Of a stretch of DNA of 42,424 bases, positions 8,682 to 16,087 are shown one piece after another. Made by a program: the position numbers and the translations under genes. This DNA is from Planctomycetia bacterium (lineage in GTDB: Bacteria > Planctomycetota > MHYJ01 > WSZJ01). The notes beneath the pieces were generated by a model. The model did no database searches, was not told the origin of the DNA, and saw nothing but the letters and a program-made list of their open reading frames with translations. The stretch lies in contig JADLHC010000250.1 of NCBI GenBank assembly GCA_020849035.1, positions 1 through 42,424 on the forward strand. The letters are read 5' to 3'. Every line of letters starts with the position of its first letter. Positions within the stretch are counted from its first letter, which is position 1.

Positions 8682-8852
8682 ATGGAGAAGCACACCTGCC
8701 AGCGGTGCCGGTGCCAGGAGTACATCCCGACGCACCAGTTCGTGAAGTTCGACGAGAGGGTGCAGTACGTCTGCGCCCGGTGCTGGGAGGCGTTCCGCAA
8801 GTGGTTCTTCGCGGCGACGCGAACCGGCAGCGACAACGACGTCGCCGCCTAG
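8682..8852 (+). CDS. 56-residue zinc-ribbon protein
   Basis: ATG 8682 follows a good ribosome site (GAGAGGGG, about 8 bases upstream) and opens a 56-residue frame ending at TAG 8850-8852. The protein has two knuckles, CQRCRC (residues 6-11) and CARC (31-34), spaced as in a zinc ribbon, followed by an aromatic basic segment WEAFRKWFF and a polar tail. It stops one base before the facing YkgJ-type gene. No family name is recognised; such small ribbons often bind nucleic acid or a protein partner. The unusually clear ribosome site and the cysteine spacing are the evidence that it is real. Confidence 0.7.
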   Translation: MEKHTCQRCRCQEYIPTHQFVKFDERVQYVCARCWEAFRKWFFAATRTGSDNDVAA

Positions 8853-8853
8853 G

Positions 8854-9306
8854 TCAGGGGAGCGGGGGGCGACCCTCGGGGAAGCGCTCGCGGTCGCGCT
8901 CGAGGACGGACTCCACCTCGGAAGCCGGCACGATCGCCCCCGGCTCGCCGATCCCCGGGCACGCCGCGGCCTCCTCCTCCCACCGCCGCTTCGCCGCCAT
9001 CACCTTGCTCCAGAACGGGTAGGTGCGGCACTGCGTCGGGCGCGCGTCGTAGACCGAGCAGCCCTTCCCCGCGACGTAGAACTCGCAGTCGTTGTTCGGG
9101 CGCTCGCGGAGGGAGAGGTGGCCGCTGAGGGAGCGGACGTGGCGGAGGGTGAACTCCTGCGGCGAGAGGCCGAGGAAGGCGGCGAGCGCGGCGATCTCCG
9201 TGTCGTTGACCCAGACTGCGCCGGGGCCGGCCTTGCCGGAGCAGCAGTCGCCGCACTCGGGGCCCTTGCAGCGGAAGGCGACGCCGTCGCGGTACCAGCT
9301 ACCCAA
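8854..9306 (-). CDS. YkgJ-family cysteine-cluster protein
   Basis: A 150-residue protein of the YkgJ/Fe-S cluster (formerly UPF0153) type, with the ordered cysteines FRCKGPECGDCC, NNDCEFYVAGKGCSVYDARP and QCRTYPFW. These are the ligands of a putative iron-sulfur or zinc cluster. The start is a TTG at 9306, chosen because the family begins with a Trp-containing stretch just before the first cysteine motif and no ATG or GTG precedes it. It overlaps the dioxygenase gene upstream by eight bases, so the two are co-transcribed. The biochemical function of the family is not established. Confidence 0.85.
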   Translation of the reverse strand: MGSWYRDGVAFRCKGPECGDCCSGKAGPGAVWVNDTEIAALAAFLGLSPQEFTLRHVRSLSGHLSLRERPNNDCEFYVAGKGCSVYDARPTQCRTYPFWSKVMAAKRRWEEEAAACPGIGEPGAIVPASEVESVLERDRERFPEGRPPLP

Positions 9307-10195
9307 ACTGCACCGAGCGGCGTGTGAAAGAGCTGCCCATGAAGCCGGTGATGGGGAATCTCACGGCGCCGCGGCTGTCCTCGTCGGCGCCCGCGGCGAC
9401 GACGACCGGGACGAAGTGCTCGACGGTCGGGAGCGCGTCGTCACAGTCCTTCGCCTCGAGGAACTTCAGCAGAGCGTCCGTCCTCCGATGCTCGATCACG
9501 TCCGCGCACCACTCGTCCCACCGCGCCGCCCACGCCGGCGTCGCGCCGTCGCGAAGCGCCCGCATGTTGTGCGTCAGGAAGCCGCTTCCCACGATCAGCA
9601 CGCCCTCGTCGCGCCGCGGCGCGAGCTGCCGGCCCATCTCGAAGAGCGGCTCGGCCTCCATCGTCGGGAGCGAGAGCTGCAGGACCGGCACGTCCGCGTC
9701 CGGGTACATCGCCTTCATCGGCACGTACGCGCCGTGGTCGAGCCCGCGCTCCGGTTCCTCCTCGACCGTGCGCGTCTTCTTCAGGAGCGACTTGACCCGC
9801 TCCGCCAGCCCCGGCGCGCCCGGCGCGGCGTACGTCACCTCGTAGTACTTCTTCGGGAAGTTGTAGAAGTCGTACACCAGCGGAACGGTCGTCGTCGCGC
9901 CCAGCGTCACCGGCTTCTGCTCCCAGTGCGCCGAGATCATCAGCACCGACTTCGGCCGCGGCATCGCCCTGGCCCACGCCTCCAGCTCCGCAACCCACGC
10001 CGCGTCGTCGAGCAGGAACGGCGACCCGTGCGCGAGGAAGATGGCCGGCATCCGGGCGGGCGCGGCTGCCTTCGCGGGCTCCGCTTTCTCCGCGGTCCGT
10101 TCGCAACCGGCGAGGATCGGCAGGGAAGCGGACGCGGCGACGAGGCGCTTGAGCGCGTCGCGGCGGGTGATGTCGGCGGCGGTGCGGCGGTTCAT
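9299..10195 (-). CDS. LigB/YgiD-type extradiol dioxygenase predicted as a Tat-exported lipoprotein
   Basis: A 298-residue protein of the 4,5-DOPA dioxygenase extradiol family. Metal ligands by comparison with YgiD are H56 (LAHGSP), H90 (SAHWEQ) and H260 (VEHFVPV); H154 in DHGAYVP fits the substrate-binding His. The first 31 residues are an unusual addition: a twin-arginine stretch TRRDALKR, a hydrophobic region and a lipobox ending LAGC (C31). The enzyme is thus predicted to be exported folded and lipid-anchored, while family members are normally cytoplasmic. It lies downstream of the histidine kinase and overlaps the YkgJ-type gene. The substrate is unknown; an aromatic catechol is likely. 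The start has TAGACT six bases upstream and no Shine-Dalgarno. Confidence 0.85.
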   Translation of the reverse strand: MNRRTAADITRRDALKRLVAASASLPILAGCERTAEKAEPAKAAAPARMPAIFLAHGSPFLLDDAAWVAELEAWARAMPRPKSVLMISAHWEQKPVTLGATTTVPLVYDFYNFPKKYYEVTYAAPGAPGLAERVKSLLKKTRTVEEEPERGLDHGAYVPMKAMYPDADVPVLQLSLPTMEAEPLFEMGRQLAPRRDEGVLIVGSGFLTHNMRALRDGATPAWAARWDEWCADVIEHRRTDALLKFLEAKDCDDALPTVEHFVPVVVAAGADEDSRGAVRFPITGFMGSSFTRRSVQFG

Positions 10196-10201
10196 GGAGG
10201 C

Positions 10202-10207
10202 AGTCTA
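10202..10207 (-). promoter_or_regulatory. -10-like element, leaderless start of dioxygenase gene
   Basis: On the minus strand TAGACT is followed by GCCTCC and the ATG at 10195. The gap is six bases, there is no ribosome site and no clear -35 box. A palindrome GGGAATTCCC (10228-10237) lies just upstream. Confidence 0.4.
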
Positions 10208-10243
10208 TCGAACGCCGGTCCCCGCCCGGGAATTCCCCATGTG

Positions 10244-11533
10244 TCAGGGAAAGGCGATCGTGAACGACGAGCCTCGCTTCCCGTCGCTGTCCAGCCGCAG
10301 CGAGGCGCCCACCGCCTCGGCCAGCGTCCGGCAGGTCGGCAACCCGAGACCGGTGTCCACGTGGAGACCCTTGCCCCGCAGGGCGGCGGCTCCGAAGGGG
10401 CGGAAGATCTCCTCCTGGAACTCGAGGGGAATTCCCGGCCCGTCGTCCACGACTGCGATCGTGGCGCGCCCTTCCAGGTCCGTGCCGACCCTGACGAGGA
10501 TCCGGCAGCCCGGGGGCGTGTGTCGAAGGGCGTTCCGCAGGAGATTCTGGAGGATGCGCCGGACGAGGGCGTCGTCGCTGCGCACGCGCGGCGCGCGGCC
10601 GGGTTCAAGGACAAGCACGCGTCCCACCACCTGGGCCGCGCCCTGGAACGACTTCACGACGTCCCCGGCCAGCTTCAGGGGATCCAGATCGGCCATGTGC
10701 GCCTCCAGCTTCCCCGTCTCGGCGCGGCTGATGGAGAGCACGTTCTGGATCATGAGCATGAGACTCTCGCACGCTGCCAGGCCCCCTTCGAGCAGGCGCT
10801 GCTCCTCGGTTCCGGATGCCACGGGCCGGCCCTGCATGAGTTCCAGCGCGGCCATGATCACCGTCAGCGGGTTCTGCATGTCGTGCACGACCATGTTCGT
10901 GAGCTGGCGCTTCGCCGCCTGCGCCTGCCTCAGGCCCTCGTTCGCCGCTTCCAGTTCCGCCGTGCGCCGGCGAACCCGCTCCTCCAGCTCCGCCGTGAGC
11001 TTCACGTTCTCAAGCGCGACGGCCGTGCTCTGGGCGAGGGCCTGCAGGAGCGCGACTTCCCCGGGCGTGGCGCGATGCCGCGACGCCCAGTAGTTCCCGA
11101 TCGCCCCGATCGGATCGATTTCGCGGATCGGCACCATGGCGAGGCTCTTGACGAACGTGGGCCGGTACGCGTCCGCCGGGATCCGCGGGTCCGCGTAGAT
11201 GTCCTCGATAACGGCGACTTCGTGTTGAAGCATCGACCAGCCGCTGATGCAGGCCTGCATGGGGAAGCGCATCCCCTTCCAGAGCGGCGCGATCGCGTCC
11301 TCGTCCGCGTAGTGGCACTTGTCCCCGTCGCGAAGGACGAAGGTGGCGCCGTCCGCCCCGGTGAGCTCGCGCGCCGCGACGCGCACGATCTCCTGGACGC
11401 GCTCCAGGCTGCGGGCGAGGGACAGATCCTGGACGGCGCGCAGAAGCCGCGCCAGGCGGTCGGAGGAGTCGATGGTGGACTTGCGGGAACGGGATCCCGG
11501 TGGACCGGGCTTGCGGCGTGGCGATTTCGACAT
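10244..11533 (-). CDS. GAF-domain sensor histidine kinase
   Basis: A 429-residue soluble kinase. The layout is a basic N-terminus (1-20), a GAF domain (about 28-178, including ISGWSMLQHEVAVIEDIYAD and AMVPIREIDPIGAIGNYWA), a coiled-coil linker (about 175-210), HisKA with H217 in VVHDMQNPLTV, and HATPase with N-box NLLRNALRHT, G1 DDGPGIP and G2 GLGLPTCR. It senses an intracellular ligand or light/redox input through GAF and passes phosphate to an unseen response regulator; none is in the window, so it is an orphan kinase. The start ATG 11533 is preceded by an imperfect hairpin and a TTGACC box. The exported dioxygenase gene lies 48 bases downstream on the same strand. Confidence 0.9.
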   Translation of the reverse strand: MSKSPRRKPGPPGSRSRKSTIDSSDRLARLLRAVQDLSLARSLERVQEIVRVAARELTGADGATFVLRDGDKCHYADEDAIAPLWKGMRFPMQACISGWSMLQHEVAVIEDIYADPRIPADAYRPTFVKSLAMVPIREIDPIGAIGNYWASRHRATPGEVALLQALAQSTAVALENVKLTAELEERVRRRTAELEAANEGLRQAQAAKRQLTNMVVHDMQNPLTVIMAALELMQGRPVASGTEEQRLLEGGLAACESLMLMIQNVLSISRAETGKLEAHMADLDPLKLAGDVVKSFQGAAQVVGRVLVLEPGRAPRVRSDDALVRRILQNLLRNALRHTPPGCRILVRVGTDLEGRATIAVVDDGPGIPLEFQEEIFRPFGAAALRGKGLHVDTGLGLPTCRTLAEAVGASLRLDSDGKRGSSFTIAFP

Positions 11534-11537
11534 CAGA

Positions 11538-11581
11538 GGCTCCCCAGAGTCTGCGCCCGATGTTTGCAGAGTGGGGAGGCC
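11538..11581 (-). promoter_or_regulatory. imperfect inverted repeat in the histidine-kinase leader
   Basis: Arms GGCTCCCCAGAGTCTGC (11538-11554) and GCAGAGTGGGGAGGCC (11566-11581) pair with one or two bulges around an 11-base loop. The structure ends four bases before the start codon and overlaps the region downstream of TTGACC (minus strand, 11584-11589). It could be an operator, or an RNA hairpin that limits ribosome access. Confidence 0.35.
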
Positions 11582-11626
11582 CGGTCAAGTCCGTCCCGCG
11601 CGCGAGGGGAGCGCAAGGCTTCGATG

Positions 11627-13150
11627 CTACCTCAGGTCCACCCGGTTCTTTCCCGCGACGATCCGGATCCCGCGCTCCCGGTAACCGCTCCGCAGCAGGT
11701 AATCGCCGGGTTTCAGGCCCTCGGCCGTCAGTGTGCCGCCGGGGCCGTAGACGAGGGTGACGGAAGGCGGGTGGAGGCCGGGGAGCGGATGGATTCCGTC
11801 ATCAATCGGGATCAGGACGCCGTCCTTGCCGCCGCCGACGACTTCGAGCGACGCGGCGTGCACCGAGTCCACTTCCACCGCGCCGTCCGGCACGGAAGCG
11901 GGGGCCGTGACGCGCCGCACCTCCATCCAGTTGCCCGCCCGGACCCAGACGATCCAGTCGCCCGCGTCGAACGGCACGACCCGGTAGCGCAGGTCGCCCT
12001 CCGCGTCCAGCGCGATCGTGATCGGCGGCTCGCCGCCGTGGTTCGCCTGCCGCCCCTCCAGCCGGCCGTCCGAGTCCACCGCGCGCAACTCGATCTCCTC
12101 CGACAGCGCGCCCGAGCCGTCGGCGCGCGTCGCGCCTACCGTCACCCTCACCGAGCCCTTCACCGGCCGCGTCCACGCGATCGGTCCCGCCACGAGGTGC
12201 CTCGGCGCCGGGGCAACCAGCTCCTCCGCCGTCCACGTGCGCTCCGGGTGGAACCTCCCCTCCCCATGCACGATCCTCAGCCGCAGCAGCTTTGCCACCC
12301 CGCCCTTCATCTCGAACTCGCTGCGCCAGGTCATCTCCCGTCGGCCACCCCGCCCACCCCCGGTCCCTTCGCTGGTCAGCCACGCCGCCGTGGTCCCGTC
12401 TTCCAGCACCAGTTCGATCGACGCGGACTCCACCCCCGTCTCCTTCCAGCGGACCACCAGGCTCTCCCTCCCGTCCTTGCGCTTTCCGGCCCGCACGTCC
12501 GTGATCGCCACCGTCCCGCCCGCAACCTTGAGTTTCTCGCCCTTCTTCACGGGAATGGTCTCCAGCGACGTCTCAAGGTACACCCCGATGTCCCACGCGG
12601 CGGTGACTTTCGAGACGCCCGGAGGGAGCCTCCATCCCGCGGTGCCGATCGTCTCGACGCGCGCCGGTCCCGGGCCGGCCGGGTCGAACTCGACGACGGG
12701 GTCGAGAGTCGCGCGGCCCCCCGCCACGAACCACGGCGGGATGAGCGCGACGGCGGCATGGAAGGGCTTGTGGTCGTACGAGTTCTCCTCCATGCGCAGC
12801 CCGGTCACCACGTCGCCGTCCACTTTCACCGCGAACAGCCGCGACGCCGGCACGAGCCGCACCCATTGCGTCCACGTGTCCTCGACTTCGAGCGACGCGG
12901 CCTTCGCGAGCGAGAACACGGTCTCCCAGTACGTCCCGTCCGCGCCCCACTCGACTTCGCGCCCCGGGTCCACGAGCGGGCCGAGCTCCAGCGCGCGCTG
13001 CTTCTCCGGGAAGTCCGGCACGCGCGACAGGATTTCCTTCACGTGGTCGGCGAGCGTCCGGCGCGCCTTCGGTACGGAAAACCGGCGGACTTCGGGAGGA
13101 TCGGCGGCGGCGACGGCGGCGAGCAGCAGGACGAGCGCGAGGCGTTTCAT
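11627..13150 (-). CDS. secreted protein of unknown function with C-terminal beta-sandwich
   Basis: A 507-residue protein with a clear Sec signal peptide (KRLALVLLLAAVAAADPP, cleavage near residue 16). The remainder is beta-rich with few cysteines. The last about 60 residues (VTLVYGPGGTLTAEGLKPGDYLL) resemble a carboxypeptidase-regulatory-like/CNA-B-type sandwich with the usual GL-x-PG-x-Y turn. No catalytic motif or named family is recognised for the central 400 residues. It is a single gene between the kinase and the cupin, with no sign of an operon. It is probably an extracytoplasmic structural or binding protein. Confidence 0.6.
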   Translation of the reverse strand: MKRLALVLLLAAVAAADPPEVRRFSVPKARRTLADHVKEILSRVPDFPEKQRALELGPLVDPGREVEWGADGTYWETVFSLAKAASLEVEDTWTQWVRLVPASRLFAVKVDGDVVTGLRMEENSYDHKPFHAAVALIPPWFVAGGRATLDPVVEFDPAGPGPARVETIGTAGWRLPPGVSKVTAAWDIGVYLETSLETIPVKKGEKLKVAGGTVAITDVRAGKRKDGRESLVVRWKETGVESASIELVLEDGTTAAWLTSEGTGGGRGGRREMTWRSEFEMKGGVAKLLRLRIVHGEGRFHPERTWTAEELVAPAPRHLVAGPIAWTRPVKGSVRVTVGATRADGSGALSEEIELRAVDSDGRLEGRQANHGGEPPITIALDAEGDLRYRVVPFDAGDWIVWVRAGNWMEVRRVTAPASVPDGAVEVDSVHAASLEVVGGGKDGVLIPIDDGIHPLPGLHPPSVTLVYGPGGTLTAEGLKPGDYLLRSGYRERGIRIVAGKNRVDLR

Positions 13151-13208
13151 GGAAGTGGGACGCTCGCCGCGGCAGGAAGTTCCCGGTGAGCGAACGGCGG
13201 CGGCCCGG

Positions 13209-13649
13209 CTACGGCCTCGGCGTCAGCCCGTGGCGTTTCATCACCGCGCCGATGGCGGCAAGGTCGGGCGGCCCGCCCGCGGCGGCCCGGACGACGGCGG
13301 CGATGTCGCTGAAGTACGCAGGGCCAAGGATGCCCGGGGTGACGACGGCGAGGGAGGACGCATCGGTCCCGTGGAGGTTGTCGAAGCGGTGGACGGCGCC
13401 GCGGGGGATGAAGAGGACCCGGCCCGGGCCGACCTCGGAGCGTTTCCCGTCAACGGTCCAGGTCAGGGTTCCCTTGAGGCCGTAGATGGTCTCGTCGTAG
13501 TTGTCGTGGCTGTGGGCGACCGGCACCTTGCCGGAGGCGGCGACGTCGAACTCGAACATGGCGAGGGAGCCGCCGCACGACCGTCCCTCGAGCAGGAAGC
13601 GCACGGCGATTTCGCCCAGCCGGATCGTCCCGTTGGTGCCGTCGTTCAT
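13209..13649 (-). CDS. cupin-domain protein
   Basis: A 146-residue single-domain cupin. Motif 1 is seen as VPVAHSHDNYDETIYGLKG (metal-binding His/His/Glu arrangement) and motif 2 as RVLFIPRGAVHRFDN. Family members are dioxygenases, isomerases or metabolite sensors; the C-terminal tail (GILGPAYFSDIAAVVRAA) is of the type found in quercetinase-like cupins with a conserved acidic helix. A Shine-Dalgarno GGGGAG precedes the ATG. A good sigma70-type promoter lies inside the start of the divergent MarR gene, overlapped by a palindrome, so repression by that MarR protein is likely. Confidence 0.8.
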   Translation of the reverse strand: MNDGTNGTIRLGEIAVRFLLEGRSCGGSLAMFEFDVAASGKVPVAHSHDNYDETIYGLKGTLTWTVDGKRSEVGPGRVLFIPRGAVHRFDNLHGTDASSLAVVTPGILGPAYFSDIAAVVRAAAGGPPDLAAIGAVMKRHGLTPRP

Positions 13650-13687
13650 GACTGGATCTCCCCGGGGTGATGTGGTAAAGTCCCTGT

Positions 13688-13717
13688 ACTATATGAACCC
13701 GCACCCGAAGAAGTCAA
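13688..13717 (-). promoter_or_regulatory. sigma70-type promoter of the cupin gene
   Basis: On the minus strand, TTGACT (13712-13717) and TATAGT (13688-13693) are separated by 18 bases; each box matches five of six consensus positions. Transcription would begin near 13681, leaving a leader of about 30 bases with the GGGGAG ribosome site. The promoter lies inside the first codons of the MarR gene. Confidence 0.7.
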
Positions 13718-14184
13718 GCGCTTGTACCACTTCCGCGACTCCGCGGGTCGGCCCGCCGCTGATCGGGGCCCTCCTGCGCGTCCCCCACGAGATCGTCCGC
13801 CGGCGCATGCTCGAGGCGCTTCACCAGGCCGGCTTCACCGACCTCGCCGCGCCGCACCTCGTCGTCCTCCAGCACCCGGGGCCCGACGGCGCCTCGCCCT
13901 CCGAGCTCGCGGCGCGCCTGCGGATGAGCAAGCAGTCGCTCAACTACCTGCTGGGCGAGCTGGAACGCGCGGGGTACCTCGAACGCGTCGCCGGCGGCGG
14001 CGACGGGCGCTCCCGGCGGGTCGTGCTCACGAGGCGGGGCTGGGCGCTGGTTCCCGTCCTCCGGGGCGCGGTCCGCGAGGTCGAGCGCCTGTGGGAGAAG
14101 AAGCTCGGCCGGCGGCGGCTGGAGGAGCTGCGCGCCAGCCTTCGGGAGATCGCGGAGGAAGCGCCGGGGAAGGCTACCCCTTGA
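13693..14184 (+). CDS. MarR-family transcriptional regulator
   Basis: A 163-residue winged-helix regulator. LRVPHEIVRRRMLEALHQAG begins the dimerisation helix, GASPSELAARLRMSKQSLNY is the helix-turn-helix, and RRVVLTRRGWALVP is the wing and following helix. ATG 13693 is chosen, but no Shine-Dalgarno precedes it; a GTG at 13672 and an ATG at 13648 are in frame, so the start is uncertain. The gene is divergent from the cupin, and its 5' end carries the cupin promoter and a palindrome, so MarR probably controls both genes. Its last 11 bases overlap the 3' end of the facing RtcB gene. Confidence 0.85.
   Translation: MNPHPKKSSACTTSATPRVGPPLIGALLRVPHEIVRRRMLEALHQAGFTDLAAPHLVVLQHPGPDGASPSELAARLRMSKQSLNYLLGELERAGYLERVAGGGDGRSRRVVLTRRGWALVPVLRGAVREVERLWEKKLGRRRLEELRASLREIAEEAPGKATP
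13715..13724. promoter_or_regulatory. palindromic candidate MarR operator
   Basis: CAAGCGCTTG is a perfect 10-base palindrome overlapping the last three bases of the cupin -35 box. The flanking GT and AC extend it with a one-base offset. MarR dimers usually bind such palindromes over promoters of divergent genes. Confidence 0.5.
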
Positions 14185-16015
14185 TGACCGCGAACGGCAC
14201 GAACTTCGCGATCCGCTTCGAGATCCCCGCGCGCTCCATGACTTCGGTGACGATGCCGGCGTCCTTGTAGGCCGACGGCATTTCCTCGGCGAGGCTGGAG
14301 CGGGTCTTGCCGCGGACGGTGACGCCCATGGCGCGGAGTTCGGCGTCGAGGTCGACGCCGGACATGCGGCGGTTCATTTCGCCGCGCGAGGCGAGGCGGC
14401 CGGCGCCGTGGCAGGTGGAGCCGAAGGTTTCCTTCATGGCGCCGGGGAGGCCGGTGAGGAGGTACGAGGAGCGGCCCATGTCCCCGGGGACGAGGACGGG
14501 CTGGCCGACCTCCTTGTACTTCCCCGGCGTGAGCGGGTGGCCCGGCGGGAAGGCGCGGGTCGCGCCCTTGCGGTGGACGATGACCTTGCGCATTTTCCCG
14601 TCGACCTCGTGCTCCTCGACTTTGGCGATGTTGTGGCAGACGTCGTAGATCAGCTCGGGCTCGACCTTCTTCCCGAGGCAGTCGCCGATCGCCTTTCCCG
14701 CCAGCGTCTGGATGACCTGCCGGTTGACCCACGCGTAGTTGGCGGCGCAGGCCATGGCGGAGAGGTACTGGCGCCCCTCGGGGCTCGCGGCCGGCGCGCA
14801 GGCCAGCTGCTTGTCCACGAGGTCGATGTGGTACCGGTGCGCGATCTTCACGAAGTCGTGCACGTTCTCGTCGCAGATCTGGTAGCCGAAGCCGCGCGAG
14901 CCGCAGTGGATGAGGAGGACGACGTCGCCCTCGCGGAGGCCGAAGACGGACTCCGCTTCCGGGCCGTAGACCTCGACGACGCGGTCGAGCTCGAGGAAGT
15001 GGTTCCCGCTGCCGAGCGTGCCGACCTGTCCCATGCCGCGCCGGAACGCGGTGTCGCTCGGCGCCGCCGGGTCCGCGCCCGGCATCGTCCCGCCGTCCTC
15101 GGTGTGCTCGAGGTCCGCGGGCGTCGCGTAGCCGTGTTCCACCGCCCACTTCGCCCCCTGCGTCACGATCCGCGCGCCGTCCTCCTTCGACAGCCGCCCG
15201 ATCGCCGAGTCGCCGCCGACGCCCGTCGGGACCGCGTTGAAGAGCGCGTTGACGAGCTTCTTGTGCTTTCCCTCGAGTTCGTCGAAGCGGAGGCCGGTCT
15301 TGCAGACGCGGACGCCGCAGTTATGGACTACAAGGCCGCCGGCGACGAAGTTGTGATGGGGCGATTCGACCTCGATGTCGTAGACGCGGGTCACATCGGG
15401 CCGCGAAGTGACGGACTCAACCGCGTCCCAGAAGACATCTCCACTCTGCACGGCAGCAATGCGCACGCCTCGCGCGACTGAGCCCAACTCTCGCCAGCCG
15501 TCCCGTGTCAGGATCAGGTGATCTTCCGTCCCGACGACCCGGCGGCCGGACACGGTCACAAGCTCGCGGACCGGATTCCCCGGGGCCCGTGAGAGGCCCG
15601 CGCGGACTCGCGTGGGACGCATTTCGCCGTCTACGAGGTGGAGTATCTCCCCCTGATAGCGGCTTTCGACGATCTCCGACAGCGACCGGGTTCCGGATCC
15701 CGGCAGCAGCACCTGCGTGTCGCCAGCGAGGCAGTTGATGTCATACCCGACTCCGCCCGGCGAGATCACCCCTTCGTCCGCGTCGAACGCCGCCACCCCG
15801 CCGATCGGAAATCCGTACCCCCAGTGGATGTCCGGCATCGCCAGCGACCACTTCACGATCCCCGGCAGCGTCGCGACGTTGACGACCTGGTCGAGGGCCT
15901 TGTCGCCCTTGGCCAGGTCGAGGAGGCGCTTGTCCGCGTAGATGCGGCCCGGGACGCGCATCGCGCCCGACTTGGGGATTTCCCAGACGCAGTCGCCGAC
16001 TCGCTTGAGGTCCAT
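14174..16015 (-). CDS. rtcB: RtcB RNA ligase precursor containing a mini-intein
   Basis: A 613-residue precursor. Without the 138-residue intein (95-232) it is 475 residues, normal for RtcB, the GTP/Mn-dependent ligase that joins 2',3'-cyclic phosphate or 3'-phosphate RNA ends to 5'-OH ends. The extein shows MPDIHWGYGFPIGG, GGVGYDIN then CGVRV once rejoined, GSGNHFLELD, HCGSRGFG and CHGAGR with the guanylylated His. The intein separates YDIN from the Cys that is a manganese ligand, so unspliced protein should be inactive. Archease, its activator, is encoded just upstream. No Shine-Dalgarno precedes the ATG at 16015; the leader RNA is C/U-rich. Confidence 0.95.
   Translation of the reverse strand: MDLKRVGDCVWEIPKSGAMRVPGRIYADKRLLDLAKGDKALDQVVNVATLPGIVKWSLAMPDIHWGYGFPIGGVAAFDADEGVISPGGVGYDINCLAGDTQVLLPGSGTRSLSEIVESRYQGEILHLVDGEMRPTRVRAGLSRAPGNPVRELVTVSGRRVVGTEDHLILTRDGWRELGSVARGVRIAAVQSGDVFWDAVESVTSRPDVTRVYDIEVESPHHNFVAGGLVVHNCGVRVCKTGLRFDELEGKHKKLVNALFNAVPTGVGGDSAIGRLSKEDGARIVTQGAKWAVEHGYATPADLEHTEDGGTMPGADPAAPSDTAFRRGMGQVGTLGSGNHFLELDRVVEVYGPEAESVFGLREGDVVLLIHCGSRGFGYQICDENVHDFVKIAHRYHIDLVDKQLACAPAASPEGRQYLSAMACAANYAWVNRQVIQTLAGKAIGDCLGKKVEPELIYDVCHNIAKVEEHEVDGKMRKVIVHRKGATRAFPPGHPLTPGKYKEVGQPVLVPGDMGRSSYLLTGLPGAMKETFGSTCHGAGRLASRGEMNRRMSGVDLDAELRAMGVTVRGKTRSSLAEEMPSAYKDAGIVTEVMERAGISKRIAKFVPFAVIKG
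15320..15733 (-). other. mini-intein in RtcB (138 residues, no homing endonuclease)
   Basis: The in-frame insertion begins with C95 (block A, CLAGDTQVLLP). It carries the block B TxxH motif as TEDH in VVGTEDHLILT, block F as VYDIEVESPHHNFVAGG, and ends LVVHN with penultimate His 231 and Asn 232, followed by extein Cys 233. These are all the residues for class 1 protein splicing. At 138 residues it lacks any LAGLIDADG or HNH endonuclease. The DNA looks less GC-rich than the flanking RtcB code, consistent with transfer. Inteins at the same RtcB Cys are known in archaea such as Pyrococcus. Confidence 0.95.
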
Positions 16016-16061
16016 GGGGAGGTTGATCGTCGGTGGCGGGGGAGAGGTTCGGAGAGGTTGA

Positions 16062-16087
16062 GGGGTTGAGGGGGATGGGGCAGGGGG
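16062..16087 (+). repeat. G-run cluster (possible G-quadruplex) between archease and rtcB
   Basis: Four runs of four or five G, separated by TTGA, AT and CA, lie on the plus strand immediately after the archease stop. Degenerate GAGAGGTT/GAGGGGTT repeats precede them (16041-16069). For the minus-strand transcript these G-runs are in the template strand. They could slow polymerase or form a quadruplex in single-stranded DNA. Confidence 0.45.

Noticed and set aside
9092-13189. Plus-strand open frame of about 1360 codons
   Set aside because: Antisense shadow of the YkgJ-type, dioxygenase, histidine kinase and secreted-protein genes; no recognisable domain.
15320-15733. Group I or II intron, or a homing endonuclease gene, in rtcB
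   Set aside because: The insertion is a continuous reading frame with splicing motifs at both ends and is too short for an endonuclease domain.
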